Assembly: GCA_013141115.1 (NCBI GenBank)
Contig: JABFRP010000002.1
Coordinates: 595,649-659,648 of the forward strand
Length of the DNA stretch: 64,000 bases
Origin: Ferruginibacter sp.
Lineage (GTDB): Bacteria > Bacteroidota > Bacteroidia > Chitinophagales > Chitinophagaceae
Direction: 5' to 3'
The notes under the pieces were generated by a model. The model did not search any database. It was not told the DNA's origin and saw only the letters and a list, made by a program, of their open reading frames with translations. Made by a program: the position numbers and the translations under genes. This document shows, piece by piece, positions 50,838-58,897 of this stretch. The stretch's first letter is position 1. Each line of letters opens with the position of its first letter.

Positions 50838-51242
50838 ATGACTGATATATCTGCGGAGATAAAATTTAAAACGGCCCGAAGTGGTGGAAAAGGTGGCCAA
50901 AATGTGAACAAGGTGGAAACCATGGTGGAGGGATATTGGCATGTAGAAAGCTCGGCTTTATTTACACCCGAACAAAAAGAGTTGATCAATACCAAACTGC
51001 TTAATAAAATAAACGCCGAAGGTTTTTTGCTGGTAAAAAACCAAACCGAACGCAGCCAACTGGCCAATAAACAACTGGTAGTGCAAAAGATGAATGAACT
51101 GGTGAACAAAGCGCTGATCGTTCCTAAAAAAAGAAAAGCCACCAAACCAAGCAAAGCCGCCAAAGAAAAACGCATTGAGTTTAAAAAGAAGGTAGGTACC
51201 CTAAAAGATTTTAGAAAAAAGATAACGCCGGATAAATGGTAG
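50838..51242 (+). CDS. arfB: Alternative ribosome-rescue factor B (peptidyl-tRNA hydrolase domain)
   Basis: 134-aa protein of the ArfB/YaeJ/ICT1 family, which releases stalled ribosomes by hydrolysing peptidyl-tRNA. The catalytic GGQ is at 19-21 in SGGKGGQNVNKVET. The C-terminal basic tail (KKRKATKPSKAAKEKRIEFK and on to TPDKW) binds the empty mRNA channel; all features are present. The stop TAG overlaps the ATG of the MbnP gene (ATGGTAG), so the genes are coupled. Confidence 0.92.
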   Translation: MTDISAEIKFKTARSGGKGGQNVNKVETMVEGYWHVESSALFTPEQKELINTKLLNKINAEGFLLVKNQTERSQLANKQLVVQKMNELVNKALIVPKKRKATKPSKAAKEKRIEFKKKVGTLKDFRKKITPDKW

Positions 51243-52018
51243 CCAGGCCCGTAAAAATATTGCTGTTATTCATTATTATATTGGTTTGCACACAATACAG
51301 TACTGCTCAACGCACCAGCACTCTCCGTACAAAAACAGGCACCATAAAAATAACTTTTGTTCATACCATTAATGAAGCGCCGCTGGTGTTGGATAGTATG
51401 GAGTATGTAAATCCGTTTGATGAACCCTACCGTATTTCTAAATTAAAATATTACATCAGTAATATTGCTGTAAAGCACTTAAAAAAATCTTTTGCTGAGC
51501 CGGAGAGTTATCATTTGATTGATGAAGCTGATGCGGCTTCTTTAAGTTTTAATTTTGATGCCCCGGCAAATAATTACAGCAGTATTTCTTTTACCATTGG
51601 GGTAGACAGTATTAAAAATATCAGCGGTGCACAAAGTGGCGCACTGGACCCTGCCAACGGCATGTTTTGGACATGGAACAGCGGCTATATTTTTTTTAAG
51701 CTGGAAGGCAGTTCCACCAGCTCTACACTTATCAATAATAAAATAGAATATCATATTGGTGGTTTTGCTGCCCCCAACAACGCATTAAAAAGGGTAACAC
51801 TACAAATGCCTGACAATACATTGCTACTGGTACAAGCCGGAAAAACCTGCGAAATAATTATTGCAGCCGATATTAATAAATTATGGCAGGCTGACAATAA
51901 TTTAAAAATTGCCGAAACTCCAGCCACAATGACGCCGGGTGCAGTGGCTATAAAAATTGCCAATAATTACAGCCGCATGTTTACCATTAAAGAACTGTTA
52001 ACCCCCTACAGCCCCTGA
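51236..52018 (+). CDS. mbnP: MbnP family copper-binding protein
   Basis: 260-aa exported protein: signal peptide about 1-24 (ends YSTAQ). The MbnP family fold is visible in ITFVHTINEAPLVLDSMEYV, ISKLKYYISNIAV, IDEADAASLSF, FTIGVDSIKNISGA, ALDPANGMFWTWNSGYIFFK, HIGGF and LLVQAG. In known MbnP proteins a Trp is oxidised to kynurenine by the di-heme partner MbnH to make a copper site; FWTW offers candidate Trps. The MbnH-like gene follows at 52147. The last codons (TPYSP) and the stop lie inside a CCCCTGAAGGGG repeat. Confidence 0.85.
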   Translation: MVARPVKILLLFIIILVCTQYSTAQRTSTLRTKTGTIKITFVHTINEAPLVLDSMEYVNPFDEPYRISKLKYYISNIAVKHLKKSFAEPESYHLIDEADAASLSFNFDAPANNYSSISFTIGVDSIKNISGAQSGALDPANGMFWTWNSGYIFFKLEGSSTSSTLINNKIEYHIGGFAAPNNALKRVTLQMPDNTLLLVQAGKTCEIIIAADINKLWQADNNLKIAETPATMTPGAVAIKIANNYSRMFTIKELLTPYSP

Positions 52019-52027
52019 AGGGGAAAC
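51998..52027. repeat. CCCCTGAAGGGG repeat containing the MbnP stop
   Basis: TAACCCCCTACAGCCCCTG followed by AAGGGGAAACT; a small hairpin CCCCTGAAGGGG. It supplies the end of MbnP, as the GTTTAG repeat does for glpK. It is related to the 31036-31175 repeat. Confidence 0.7.
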
Positions 52028-52146
52028 TATGGAGGAGATTATCTTTTGCATTTATAGAATTTATGAAATGCCCCATAACAAAAATGAATTACAGCCGAAA
52101 TATTAATTAGCAAATTTCATTTGCAAAACCCAATGAATAGAAGCAC

Positions 52147-53184
52147 ATGAAAGTAAAAGTTATTATAGTATTATTTTTATTTGCCAGCACCGCATGGCTG
52201 TTTATTGGTGCTGTGGATAATGGCCCCGATCCCTATAAACCCAAATACATCAAATTAGACGTACCCAAAGGCTGGCCTAAGCCTGCTAAAGATATTTTTA
52301 AGGACAACCCTTTAACCGAACAAGGTTTTCAACTGGGTAAAAAATTATTTTACGATGGCCGTTTAAGTAAAGATGGCAACTTTGCCTGTGCCAGTTGCCA
52401 TCAGCAATTTGCAGCTTTTGCTACTTACGATCATGATTTTAGCCATGGTTTTAAAGACCAGTTTACCACCCGTAATGCTCCCGGTATTTTTAATTTAGCA
52501 TGGACACCCTTATTGCATTGGGATGGCGGCATTAACCATATTGAAGTGCAGCCACTGGCGCCACTAACTGCTCCCAATGAAATGGCTGAAAACATTGACA
52601 GTGTTTTAAAAAAATTGAGAAAAGATACGGCCTATCCTAAATTATTTAAAGCAGCATTTGGCAGCAACCTCATCAATAGCCAGCGCATGCTAAAAGCATT
52701 GGCACAATTTACCGGATCGATAGTTAGCTACAGCAGCAAATACGATAAAGTGCAAAGAGGCGAAGCCTTCTTTACACCTGCCGAACAAAAAGGCTACGAT
52801 TTTTTTAAAATAAAATGCGCCGGTTGCCATACCGAACCTTTGTTTACCGATAATAGTTTTAGAAATAATGGCATGGCTATTAACCCACAGTTAAAAGATT
52901 TTGGCCGCATGAGAATTACTACTGATAAAAATGATTCGCTTAAATTTAAAGTACCCAGCCTGCGTAATATCACCCTTACGTTTCCTTACATGCACGATGG
53001 CCGTTTTTACAGTATTGGCCAGGCCATCGATCATTACCGTACCGGCATTGTAACCACACAACCTACTTTAGATACCGCATTAAAAAACCGCATTGCTATT
53101 AACAATGCGGAGAAGAATAATTTAATTTATTTTTTATATACGCTTACAGATACTACACTGGCAAAGAGCAATAGGTATCGTTAA
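52147..53184 (+). CDS. MbnH-like di-heme peroxidase (cytochrome c peroxidase/MauG family)
   Basis: 345-aa exported protein with two c-type haem sites: CASCHQQ (Cys81-Cys84-His85) and CAGCHTE (Cys224-Cys227-His228). Signal or anchor: MKVKVIIVLFLFASTAWLF. Other features: AFATYDHDFSHG, RNAPGIFNLAW, LHWDGGINHIE, ANEMAENI-like PNEMAENID and FPYMHDGRF with a Met/His ligand pattern. The CCP/MauG family reduces peroxide or modifies a partner protein. As it directly follows mbnP, it is most likely the MbnH enzyme that modifies MbnP Trp. It ends overlapping the next lipoprotein by four bases. Confidence 0.9.
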   Translation: MKVKVIIVLFLFASTAWLFIGAVDNGPDPYKPKYIKLDVPKGWPKPAKDIFKDNPLTEQGFQLGKKLFYDGRLSKDGNFACASCHQQFAAFATYDHDFSHGFKDQFTTRNAPGIFNLAWTPLLHWDGGINHIEVQPLAPLTAPNEMAENIDSVLKKLRKDTAYPKLFKAAFGSNLINSQRMLKALAQFTGSIVSYSSKYDKVQRGEAFFTPAEQKGYDFFKIKCAGCHTEPLFTDNSFRNNGMAINPQLKDFGRMRITTDKNDSLKFKVPSLRNITLTFPYMHDGRFYSIGQAIDHYRTGIVTTQPTLDTALKNRIAINNAEKNNLIYFLYTLTDTTLAKSNRYR

Positions 53185-53807
53185 TCCAGATTAAAGAAAC
53201 TAAACACACTGCCTTTTATTCTTTTGAGTGAAGTATTGCTTATACTCTTTAACCCAATATCAAAGTTGATTTGAGTTATTAATGCATTCGCTGTATTATC
53301 CTGTGTATTAGGTGTAACAGATACAACTTCTAAGAAACTGGCTTGCAAAAAATCTGTCGACCATAATACTCCGTTTTTATCTACATAAACAATAAAAGGT
53401 GTAACTGCAGCATTATTAAACTGATAAACACCTTTTTTAACTACCTGCTTGAATGCGTTAAATCTTACGATGTTTGAATTAGATTGTTTTAACCCTGATA
53501 CAATTGCTGAATCATAAGTATTAAAATTTAAAGTAAAAACAATCTTGCTGATGTTTCCTAATCGCACCACAAATTCTGAACCGGTATTATAAATAATGGT
53601 ACTTCCGCTGGAACCGAAAGAAGCTGTACTATTAAATGCAGCCGACATTCCATCCGCAGTAAGAGGGTTATAATTAACACCTGTGTAATGATACACTTCT
53701 GCACCATCTTCAATTTTAATATTCCACTGCCCAACATTTTTTTCCTTTTCACAGCTTGTAATAAAAAAAATTGGTATGGCAATTATTATGTTTAGTATAT
53801 TTTTCAT
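53181..53807 (-). CDS. Lipoprotein of module 2
   Basis: 208-aa predicted lipoprotein: signal MKNILNIIIAIPIFFITSC (Cys19). The mature part is beta-rich: ADGMSAAFNSTASFGSSGST, FVVRLGNISKIVFTLNFN, KKGVYQFNNAAVTPF. I recognise no family. It is the last of three genes in module 2 (54649-56152, 53820-54593, 53181-53807) and follows the barrel-like gene by 12 bases, so it is co-transcribed. Its end overlaps the convergent MbnH gene by four bases. Function unknown. Confidence 0.68.
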   Translation of the reverse strand: MKNILNIIIAIPIFFITSCEKEKNVGQWNIKIEDGAEVYHYTGVNYNPLTADGMSAAFNSTASFGSSGSTIIYNTGSEFVVRLGNISKIVFTLNFNTYDSAIVSGLKQSNSNIVRFNAFKQVVKKGVYQFNNAAVTPFIVYVDKNGVLWSTDFLQASFLEVVSVTPNTQDNTANALITQINFDIGLKSISNTSLKRIKGSVFSFFNLD

Positions 53808-53819
53808 CTTTTTAATTTT

Positions 53820-54593
53820 TTACCAAACCGAATAGCTTAGTTGTAATGCAATACCTCTATAATATAGTTTTTTTATTTCTGTATACTTATTAACCGGCGT
53901 TAAAGAAATACTGTAAAGCAAGTGCAGCTTTAACTGGTCTATAATTTTGCAATTAATCCCCCCCTGTAAAAATAGTATTCCCATATAGTTTACATCGTTA
54001 TAGGCTATATCTTTCCCTTGATTAGACGCACCAGTTTTTGTTCTGGCTAAAGATGAAAAAACGGACCTGAAAGTTTTTACAACTTCATTATGGTTATTTT
54101 TATTTACTGAATAGTTAACCTGTAGTTCAGAAAAAAATCTCTTTTTAAATTTTAATTCTACCTTAGCTCCAAGGTTAAAAAAATAATTATAATACTTATT
54201 TGAAATGCTTATGTTCGAATCTCCAGGAGGCAAACTATTGAAACTTAGTCCATAAGGGTAGTCTTCGCTTTTGCCTCCATTTAATTCTTCTTTATGACCA
54301 TAAGTGGATACACCTGCGAGTAAATAATAATTAGTTTTTCCTTTTTCGAGCGGAATTTTATACCATAGCCCAAAACTTTTATGCCATGATGCTAATTTCT
54401 TAATAAAATTACCATAAAACGGTTCTCTTTCTGCAAAATCACCAATACTATTAAACGCCGTTTTTGCATAGTTTGCGTCTTTATTAATAATATTTGTATT
54501 TGAGATATTTATGTAAATACCCCAACTATCTTGTGCTCTACTAACACAAATGAAAACTAAAATAAAATTGGATATGATGAATACTTTTTTCAT
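53820..54593 (-). CDS. Outer-membrane beta-barrel-like protein (module 2)
   Basis: 257-aa exported protein: signal peptide MKKVFIISNFILVFICVSRA. Strand-like segments such as SFGLWYKIPLEKGKTNYYLL, FFNLGAKVELKFKKRFFSEL, LFLQGGINCKI and YRGIALQLSYSVW with aromatic ends suggest an outer-membrane barrel. No named family; no clear homology to the module 1 barrel. It lies 55 bases after the lipoprotein stop, with a hairpin at 54607-54640 in the gap, and 12 bases before the next lipoprotein. Confidence 0.66.
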   Translation of the reverse strand: MKKVFIISNFILVFICVSRAQDSWGIYINISNTNIINKDANYAKTAFNSIGDFAEREPFYGNFIKKLASWHKSFGLWYKIPLEKGKTNYYLLAGVSTYGHKEELNGGKSEDYPYGLSFNSLPPGDSNISISNKYYNYFFNLGAKVELKFKKRFFSELQVNYSVNKNNHNEVVKTFRSVFSSLARTKTGASNQGKDIAYNDVNYMGILFLQGGINCKIIDQLKLHLLYSISLTPVNKYTEIKKLYYRGIALQLSYSVW

Positions 54594-54606
54594 GTAATAG
54601 ATATTA

Positions 54607-54640
54607 AAAGGCAGGTTATAATTTCTTATAACCTACCTTT
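54607..54640 (-). terminator. Intra-operon hairpin between lipoprotein and barrel genes
   Basis: AAAGGCAGGTTATAA with its near complement TTATAACCTACCTTT (one mismatch). On the minus strand it is followed by TTTTAATAT, a weak terminator; it could attenuate barrel expression relative to the lipoprotein. Confidence 0.6.
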
Positions 54641-54648
54641 ATTTTAAG

Positions 54649-56152
54649 TTACTGTAGTTTAAATCCAATTATTGAAGCAGTATACCCGCTACCAATATCA
54701 ATAAAAACATAATGATCGCTTTTGATAGTGTTGGGATCACTTCTTGTGTAACCAAATTTTTCTCTTATGTTATCGTTAACCTCAACATGAACTTGATTAC
54801 GTTTAGTAGTACCTAGATCTCGCTGGATAGGGGTAGAGCAGTTATTTTTAAAAATAGGTCCGTAAACCCTTGCTGTTAAATGTGCCTTTTTATTACTGGT
54901 AGGATACCACCGACCATTATCTCTTTGTTTTTGCCAGAATGTGCGGCTATAAATCATATTTCTTCTTGGCCAAAATGATGTAGAATGCTGTACACCAACA
55001 CCTCCTACAATTCTATAATTTATTCCTCCAAATACGAAATACGTTGGTGCCGATTCTTTGTAATCAGTATTTTGACCACACCCCACAATTGGATTACATA
55101 TATTCACAACTCTACTTGCACTGCCAATTTGATTTTCACAATCAGTAATGCTACATGTAATCGCCTTTACCGATACAGAGATATTAAATGCCTGACACCC
55201 CCCCGGTGATGGTGATACATTATATGTATGCCTTAATACTGGTGAAGGATTTATTGGTGATGTTGAAAATCCATCTCCCCAAATTACATAATACGTATAA
55301 CCGCATGGAATGTTATTCCCGTCTTTTGTTGTTTCAGGAATAACTGTTAATTGTATTTGCCTGAAATCACCTTGATATTTTTCTTCAATAAAAGTGAAAA
55401 CAGCGAGAGTGCAACCTCCTTGAGGGTCTAAAATTATATTTGATTTTGGAAGTGGTAATCCTGTATTTGCATCTTTGAGTGTTAGGTTTGGGCTGTTGGT
55501 ACTAATTCCAGGATGATCTCTAAGAAATTGCAATGTTGCATAATCCTCGTTTAATATTTCGGCAATAATGTTAGTTCCAATAAATTTATAAATGGTTGTC
55601 CCAATCTGAACTTCATTATTAGCATTCAAAACAGTTCTTGTATCTTCTTCATTAATATTAACTAGTAAATTCGTTTTAAAATCCGCATCGTCATAATAGT
55701 CCATTTCATATTTCCTTCTAAGAGAATTAAATCCCATTGCCGAATCAAACGCATTTTTAGTAGGATTACCAGCAATATTCTTCTCTGATGCTAATCCTTC
55801 AAGTTCAGGATCTAAATTTGTATCCCAATTTACAATTGAACTATCTAAGGCATTTAGGAAGTTTAACATACCATCTGAGTTATTAAACTTCAACATGCCA
55901 TTCACAAGTGTTACAGAATAGTCAATACTTGATGAACTTAAGGAGGCATTTAATGAATTTACTGACACATCGTTTTGATTTGTAGAAAAATTCCCTTTTA
56001 TCAATGCCTTTATTAATTCTTGGTTTTTATTAGTCGAATTGAAACCAAGAACTACATCTTCTTTTTTCAAATCTTTTTTGCAAGAAAAAAAGATTGTTGC
56101 ACTTAGTAGGAGTAGGAAAAATATAGCCCCCCCCCATTTTGTATTTTATCAT
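54649..56152 (-). CDS. Large surface lipoprotein with PKD-like domain, frame broken at a G9 run
   Basis: On the minus strand the ATG at 56152 gives MIKYKM, then a run of nine G (56127-56135) throws the frame off. The frame that carries the 473-codon body, read upstream of its TTG at 56070, gives AIFFLLLLSATIFFSCKKDL, a strong lipobox (FFSC) without a start codon. With eight G the two join as MIKYKMGG-AIFFLLLLSATIFFSCKK, a perfect lipoprotein signal. The mature protein has N-terminal DADFKTNLLVNINEEDTR and LNANNEVQIGTTIYKF, and a PKD-like YVIWGDG...LRHTYN (near 265-290); the C-terminal part is unknown. It is probably phase-variable; it heads the module 2 operon. Confidence 0.72.
56127..56135 (-). 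repeat. G9 homopolymer (C9 on + strand) in the signal peptide
   Basis: The longest G/C run I noticed in the window. A length of 8 or 11 G restores the signal peptide frame; the present 9 leaves it out of frame. Typical contingency-locus geometry. Confidence 0.85.
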
Positions 56153-56562
56153 AATGTGTTTTTGTTTTGGCTAAGGTTAGTGCCGGATTTAAAATAAAAG
56201 TTAGGCAGAAAAAATTAGTTAATGAACCCTGTTTTCAATTTGTAAGGTTAAACAGCTTATTATTTTATAATGTAAATTCAAAATAAAATATCACAGCATG
56301 TAAAATAACGATTTAAAACAAAAACTAATTTTAAAAGGCGGATTAATGTTTTCTTTTATTTACCCATAGGCAGTATGATTAATACCACTAATGTATAATA
56401 ATATTTATTCTAAAAAAATAATATTTTAATAATTAACAATTTATTTATGTGCTATTCATTTTTCTATTGAAAAACTAATTGCCAAAATTTTTATTAGCCA
56501 TTATTCCAGATAAAAAAATTGCCAACAATATGTCGGCAATAAAAAGTAATTTATTTCTACTT
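56153..56562. other. AT-rich intergenic region, no gene seen
   Basis: 410 bases between the G9 lipoprotein start and the 56563 gene. No ORF, repeat or hairpin of note and no match to TAnnTTTG before the lipoprotein start; regulation of module 2 is thus unclear. Confidence 0.6.
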
Positions 56563-57201
56563 CTACAGCTTTCTTTTAGCCCTCAACGTTTCTAAAATCT
56601 GCCTTTGCTTTTCTGTTTCTGCTTTTTGGTTAGCCTGGTTCTTTATATTTTCTGCAATATCGTTTTCAATATTTTTCCTTTTCTTTTCAAGGTCCTGGCC
56701 ATCTTCAATTAAATTTGTATATTTTTTATCTGCCTTTTTTATAGCATCTTCCTGTGCTATTATTTGTTGCTCCAGGTCGTAAGCTCCAATCATTACCTTA
56801 ATAGTATCCAGATAATTTTTTGCATTACTCATCAGGCGGCTGTCGGTACTATCTGCCACAAAACTATCAAACCCCTTTGCTATCACTAAAGTAAGGGTGG
56901 AGTATTCTTTTTCTTTCCTGCTTTTTCTATCAGCACTAAAATACAGGTCGTAACTATCACTGCCCAAATCGGCAAGCCTTACACCTTTATATACAGTAAA
57001 TCCTTTAACATCTTTGCCTTTATACCCCATTTGTTCCATTTTATTTTCAATAGCATCCCTTACTGTTTTTTCAGGAAAAGGAATTTCATTAACCACTGCC
57101 TGCCGGTTAATTTTTTGGTAGGCTACGGTTTCGGTACGGGATTGTGCCGCAGCCATTGCAACAAAAGCAAAAGAAACTATAATTGTAAATAAGTATTTCA
57201 T
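56563..57201 (-). CDS. Secreted protein with C-terminal coiled coil
   Basis: 212-aa exported protein: signal MKYLFTIIVSFAFVAMAAAQ. A conserved mixed domain (23-140; EKTVRDAIENKMEQMGYKGK, VKGFTVYKGVRLADLGSDSY, SYDLYFSADRKSRKEKEYST) is followed by a long coiled coil (145-212, EQQIIAQEDAIKKADKKYTN, LEKKRKNIENDIAENIKNQA). I recognise no named domain. It is probably periplasmic. A TAnnTTTG promoter lies at 57218-57225 with a short leader of about 15 bases. Confidence 0.72.
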   Translation of the reverse strand: MKYLFTIIVSFAFVAMAAAQSRTETVAYQKINRQAVVNEIPFPEKTVRDAIENKMEQMGYKGKDVKGFTVYKGVRLADLGSDSYDLYFSADRKSRKEKEYSTLTLVIAKGFDSFVADSTDSRLMSNAKNYLDTIKVMIGAYDLEQQIIAQEDAIKKADKKYTNLIEDGQDLEKKRKNIENDIAENIKNQANQKAETEKQRQILETLRAKRKL

Positions 57202-57217
57202 ATTATTTTATTTATTA

Positions 57218-57225
57218 CAAAGATA
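57218..57225 (-). promoter_or_regulatory. TAnnTTTG promoter of the 57201 gene
   Basis: Minus strand TATCTTTG; start codon 17 bases downstream. Confidence 0.55.
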
Positions 57226-57308
57226 TATTTTGTTGGCAAACCGTTGCATTTACTATTTTAAAATAATTAGAATTATAAAGTTAAATTTGAAGCAAATTAA
57301 ACAGTCAC

Positions 57309-58820
57309 TTGAGCGGTATTAAAAAATTAGCAGGGCAAACTTTATGGTATGGTGTACCCACAATAGCCAGCAGGTTTTTGGGGTATTTAATGAATATGGC
57401 ATTGCCTTTTTTTATTGCCCTGCCCGAAAAAACTGCCGACCTGGTGCAGGTGTACACCATCATTCCATTTTTAAATGTGCTGTATGCCTATGGTATGGAA
57501 ACGGCTTATTTCCGTTTTTCTCAAACCCACGATAAACAAAAGCTGTACAGCACCCTTTCTATTTCGCTGTTTTTTAGCAGCATACTTTTTACAGCATTGC
57601 TGCTATTGTTTAAAGGTTCTATTACCGGCGCTGCCGACCTGGAAAATAATCCGCAATATGTGCTTTGGATGATAGCAATAATTACCGTAGACAATTTAAA
57701 TACCTTACCCTTTGCCAAACTACGGCAGGAAAACCGGCCCAAGCGTTATGCTTTTGCCCGTATTGCCGGCATTGTTATTAATTTAAGTGTGGTCATTTTT
57801 TTTCTGGGTGTTGTTCCTGAAATATTAAGTAACAATCCTGATAGTTTTTTAAAAAGTATTTACAATAAAGAGGTTGGCTTAGGGTATTATCTTTTAGGTA
57901 ACCTCTGCGGCAGCGTATTTACCCTTATTTTATTGAGCAAAGAAATAAGGCAAATAAAATTAAGCTTTGATAAAGTGCTGTGGAAAGAAGTGATGAAGTA
58001 CAGCGCACCATTAATTATTGTAGGCTTAGGCGGTATGGTTAATGACGTACTCAGCCGTTTAATTTACCGCCATGTGGTAGATCTGCCACAGCAGCAAGCC
58101 GATCATGAGCTGGGCATCTTTGCCAATATTTTTCGTATTGCATTGCTGATAACTATTTTAATACAGGCTTTTCGTATGGCTGCCGAACCTTTTTTCTTTA
58201 ACAGCAGTAAAGATGAAAATGCACCACGTACTTACGCAAGGGTGATGAAATTTTTTGTAATAGCCTGCTGTTTTATGTTTCTATTGATCGGCTTGTATTT
58301 GGATGTGTTCAGATGGATATTTATAACTTTTGCCAACCCACGCTGGGCACAGGGTTTACAGGTAGTACCTTTACTGGCATTAGGCAATATTTTTTTAGGC
58401 ATTTACTATAACCTTAGTGTTTGGTATAAGCTTACCGATAAAAATATGTATGGCGCTGCAATTACCATCATTGGTGCAGTGATCACTATTGTACTTAATG
58501 TACTGCTGATACCCAAACTGCATTATACCGGCGCTGCCATTGCTACATTCACCTGCTATTTATTTATGATGATCAGCAGTTATTGGCTGGGGCAAAAATA
58601 TTATCCTGTTCCTTACCCGGTAAAAAAATTAGTAGCGTATATGGTGCTGGTAATTTTAATTTACGGGGTACATTTAGGTATCAATAAAATATACCCCGAT
58701 CATCTTTGGTTTTCTTTAACCACAGCCACAATATTGTTTGTATTGTTTACAAGATTTGTAATAAAAATAGAAGCGAAAGAACTGGCCAAAATTCCTGCAC
58801 TGGCAAAATATTTTAAGTGA
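57309..58820 (+). CDS. Polysaccharide/lipid-linked oligosaccharide flippase (Wzx/MATE-like)
   Basis: 503-aa inner-membrane protein with about 12-14 helices, of the PST/MVF group that moves undecaprenyl-linked sugars across the membrane. The start is a TTG at 57309 (MSGIKKLAGQTLWYGVPTIA), the usual family N-terminus; no ATG is available upstream after the in-frame stop at 57288. It continues with RFLGYLMNMALPFFIALPEK and the conserved QENRPKRYAFARIAGIVINL. The role is likely in O-antigen, capsule or exopolysaccharide export. Single gene. Confidence 0.86.
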   Translation: MSGIKKLAGQTLWYGVPTIASRFLGYLMNMALPFFIALPEKTADLVQVYTIIPFLNVLYAYGMETAYFRFSQTHDKQKLYSTLSISLFFSSILFTALLLLFKGSITGAADLENNPQYVLWMIAIITVDNLNTLPFAKLRQENRPKRYAFARIAGIVINLSVVIFFLGVVPEILSNNPDSFLKSIYNKEVGLGYYLLGNLCGSVFTLILLSKEIRQIKLSFDKVLWKEVMKYSAPLIIVGLGGMVNDVLSRLIYRHVVDLPQQQADHELGIFANIFRIALLITILIQAFRMAAEPFFFNSSKDENAPRTYARVMKFFVIACCFMFLLIGLYLDVFRWIFITFANPRWAQGLQVVPLLALGNIFLGIYYNLSVWYKLTDKNMYGAAITIIGAVITIVLNVLLIPKLHYTGAAIATFTCYLFMMISSYWLGQKYYPVPYPVKKLVAYMVLVILIYGVHLGINKIYPDHLWFSLTTATILFVLFTRFVIKIEAKELAKIPALAKYFK

Positions 58821-58823
58821 ATA

Positions 58824-58897
58824 GTCAATAGTGAAAAGTGAATTACATCCTATAACAACATTGACCATTCACGATTGACCATTCACAATTCACGATT
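58824..58897. repeat. Iterated ATTCACGATTGACC words before the phosphoesterase
   Basis: GTGAATAGTCAATAGTGAAA and, inverted, TTGACCATTCACGATTGACC plus ATTCACAATTCACG form loose arms. A similar run (TTCACGATTCACCACTCACC) occurs at 61405-61430. Confidence 0.65.
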
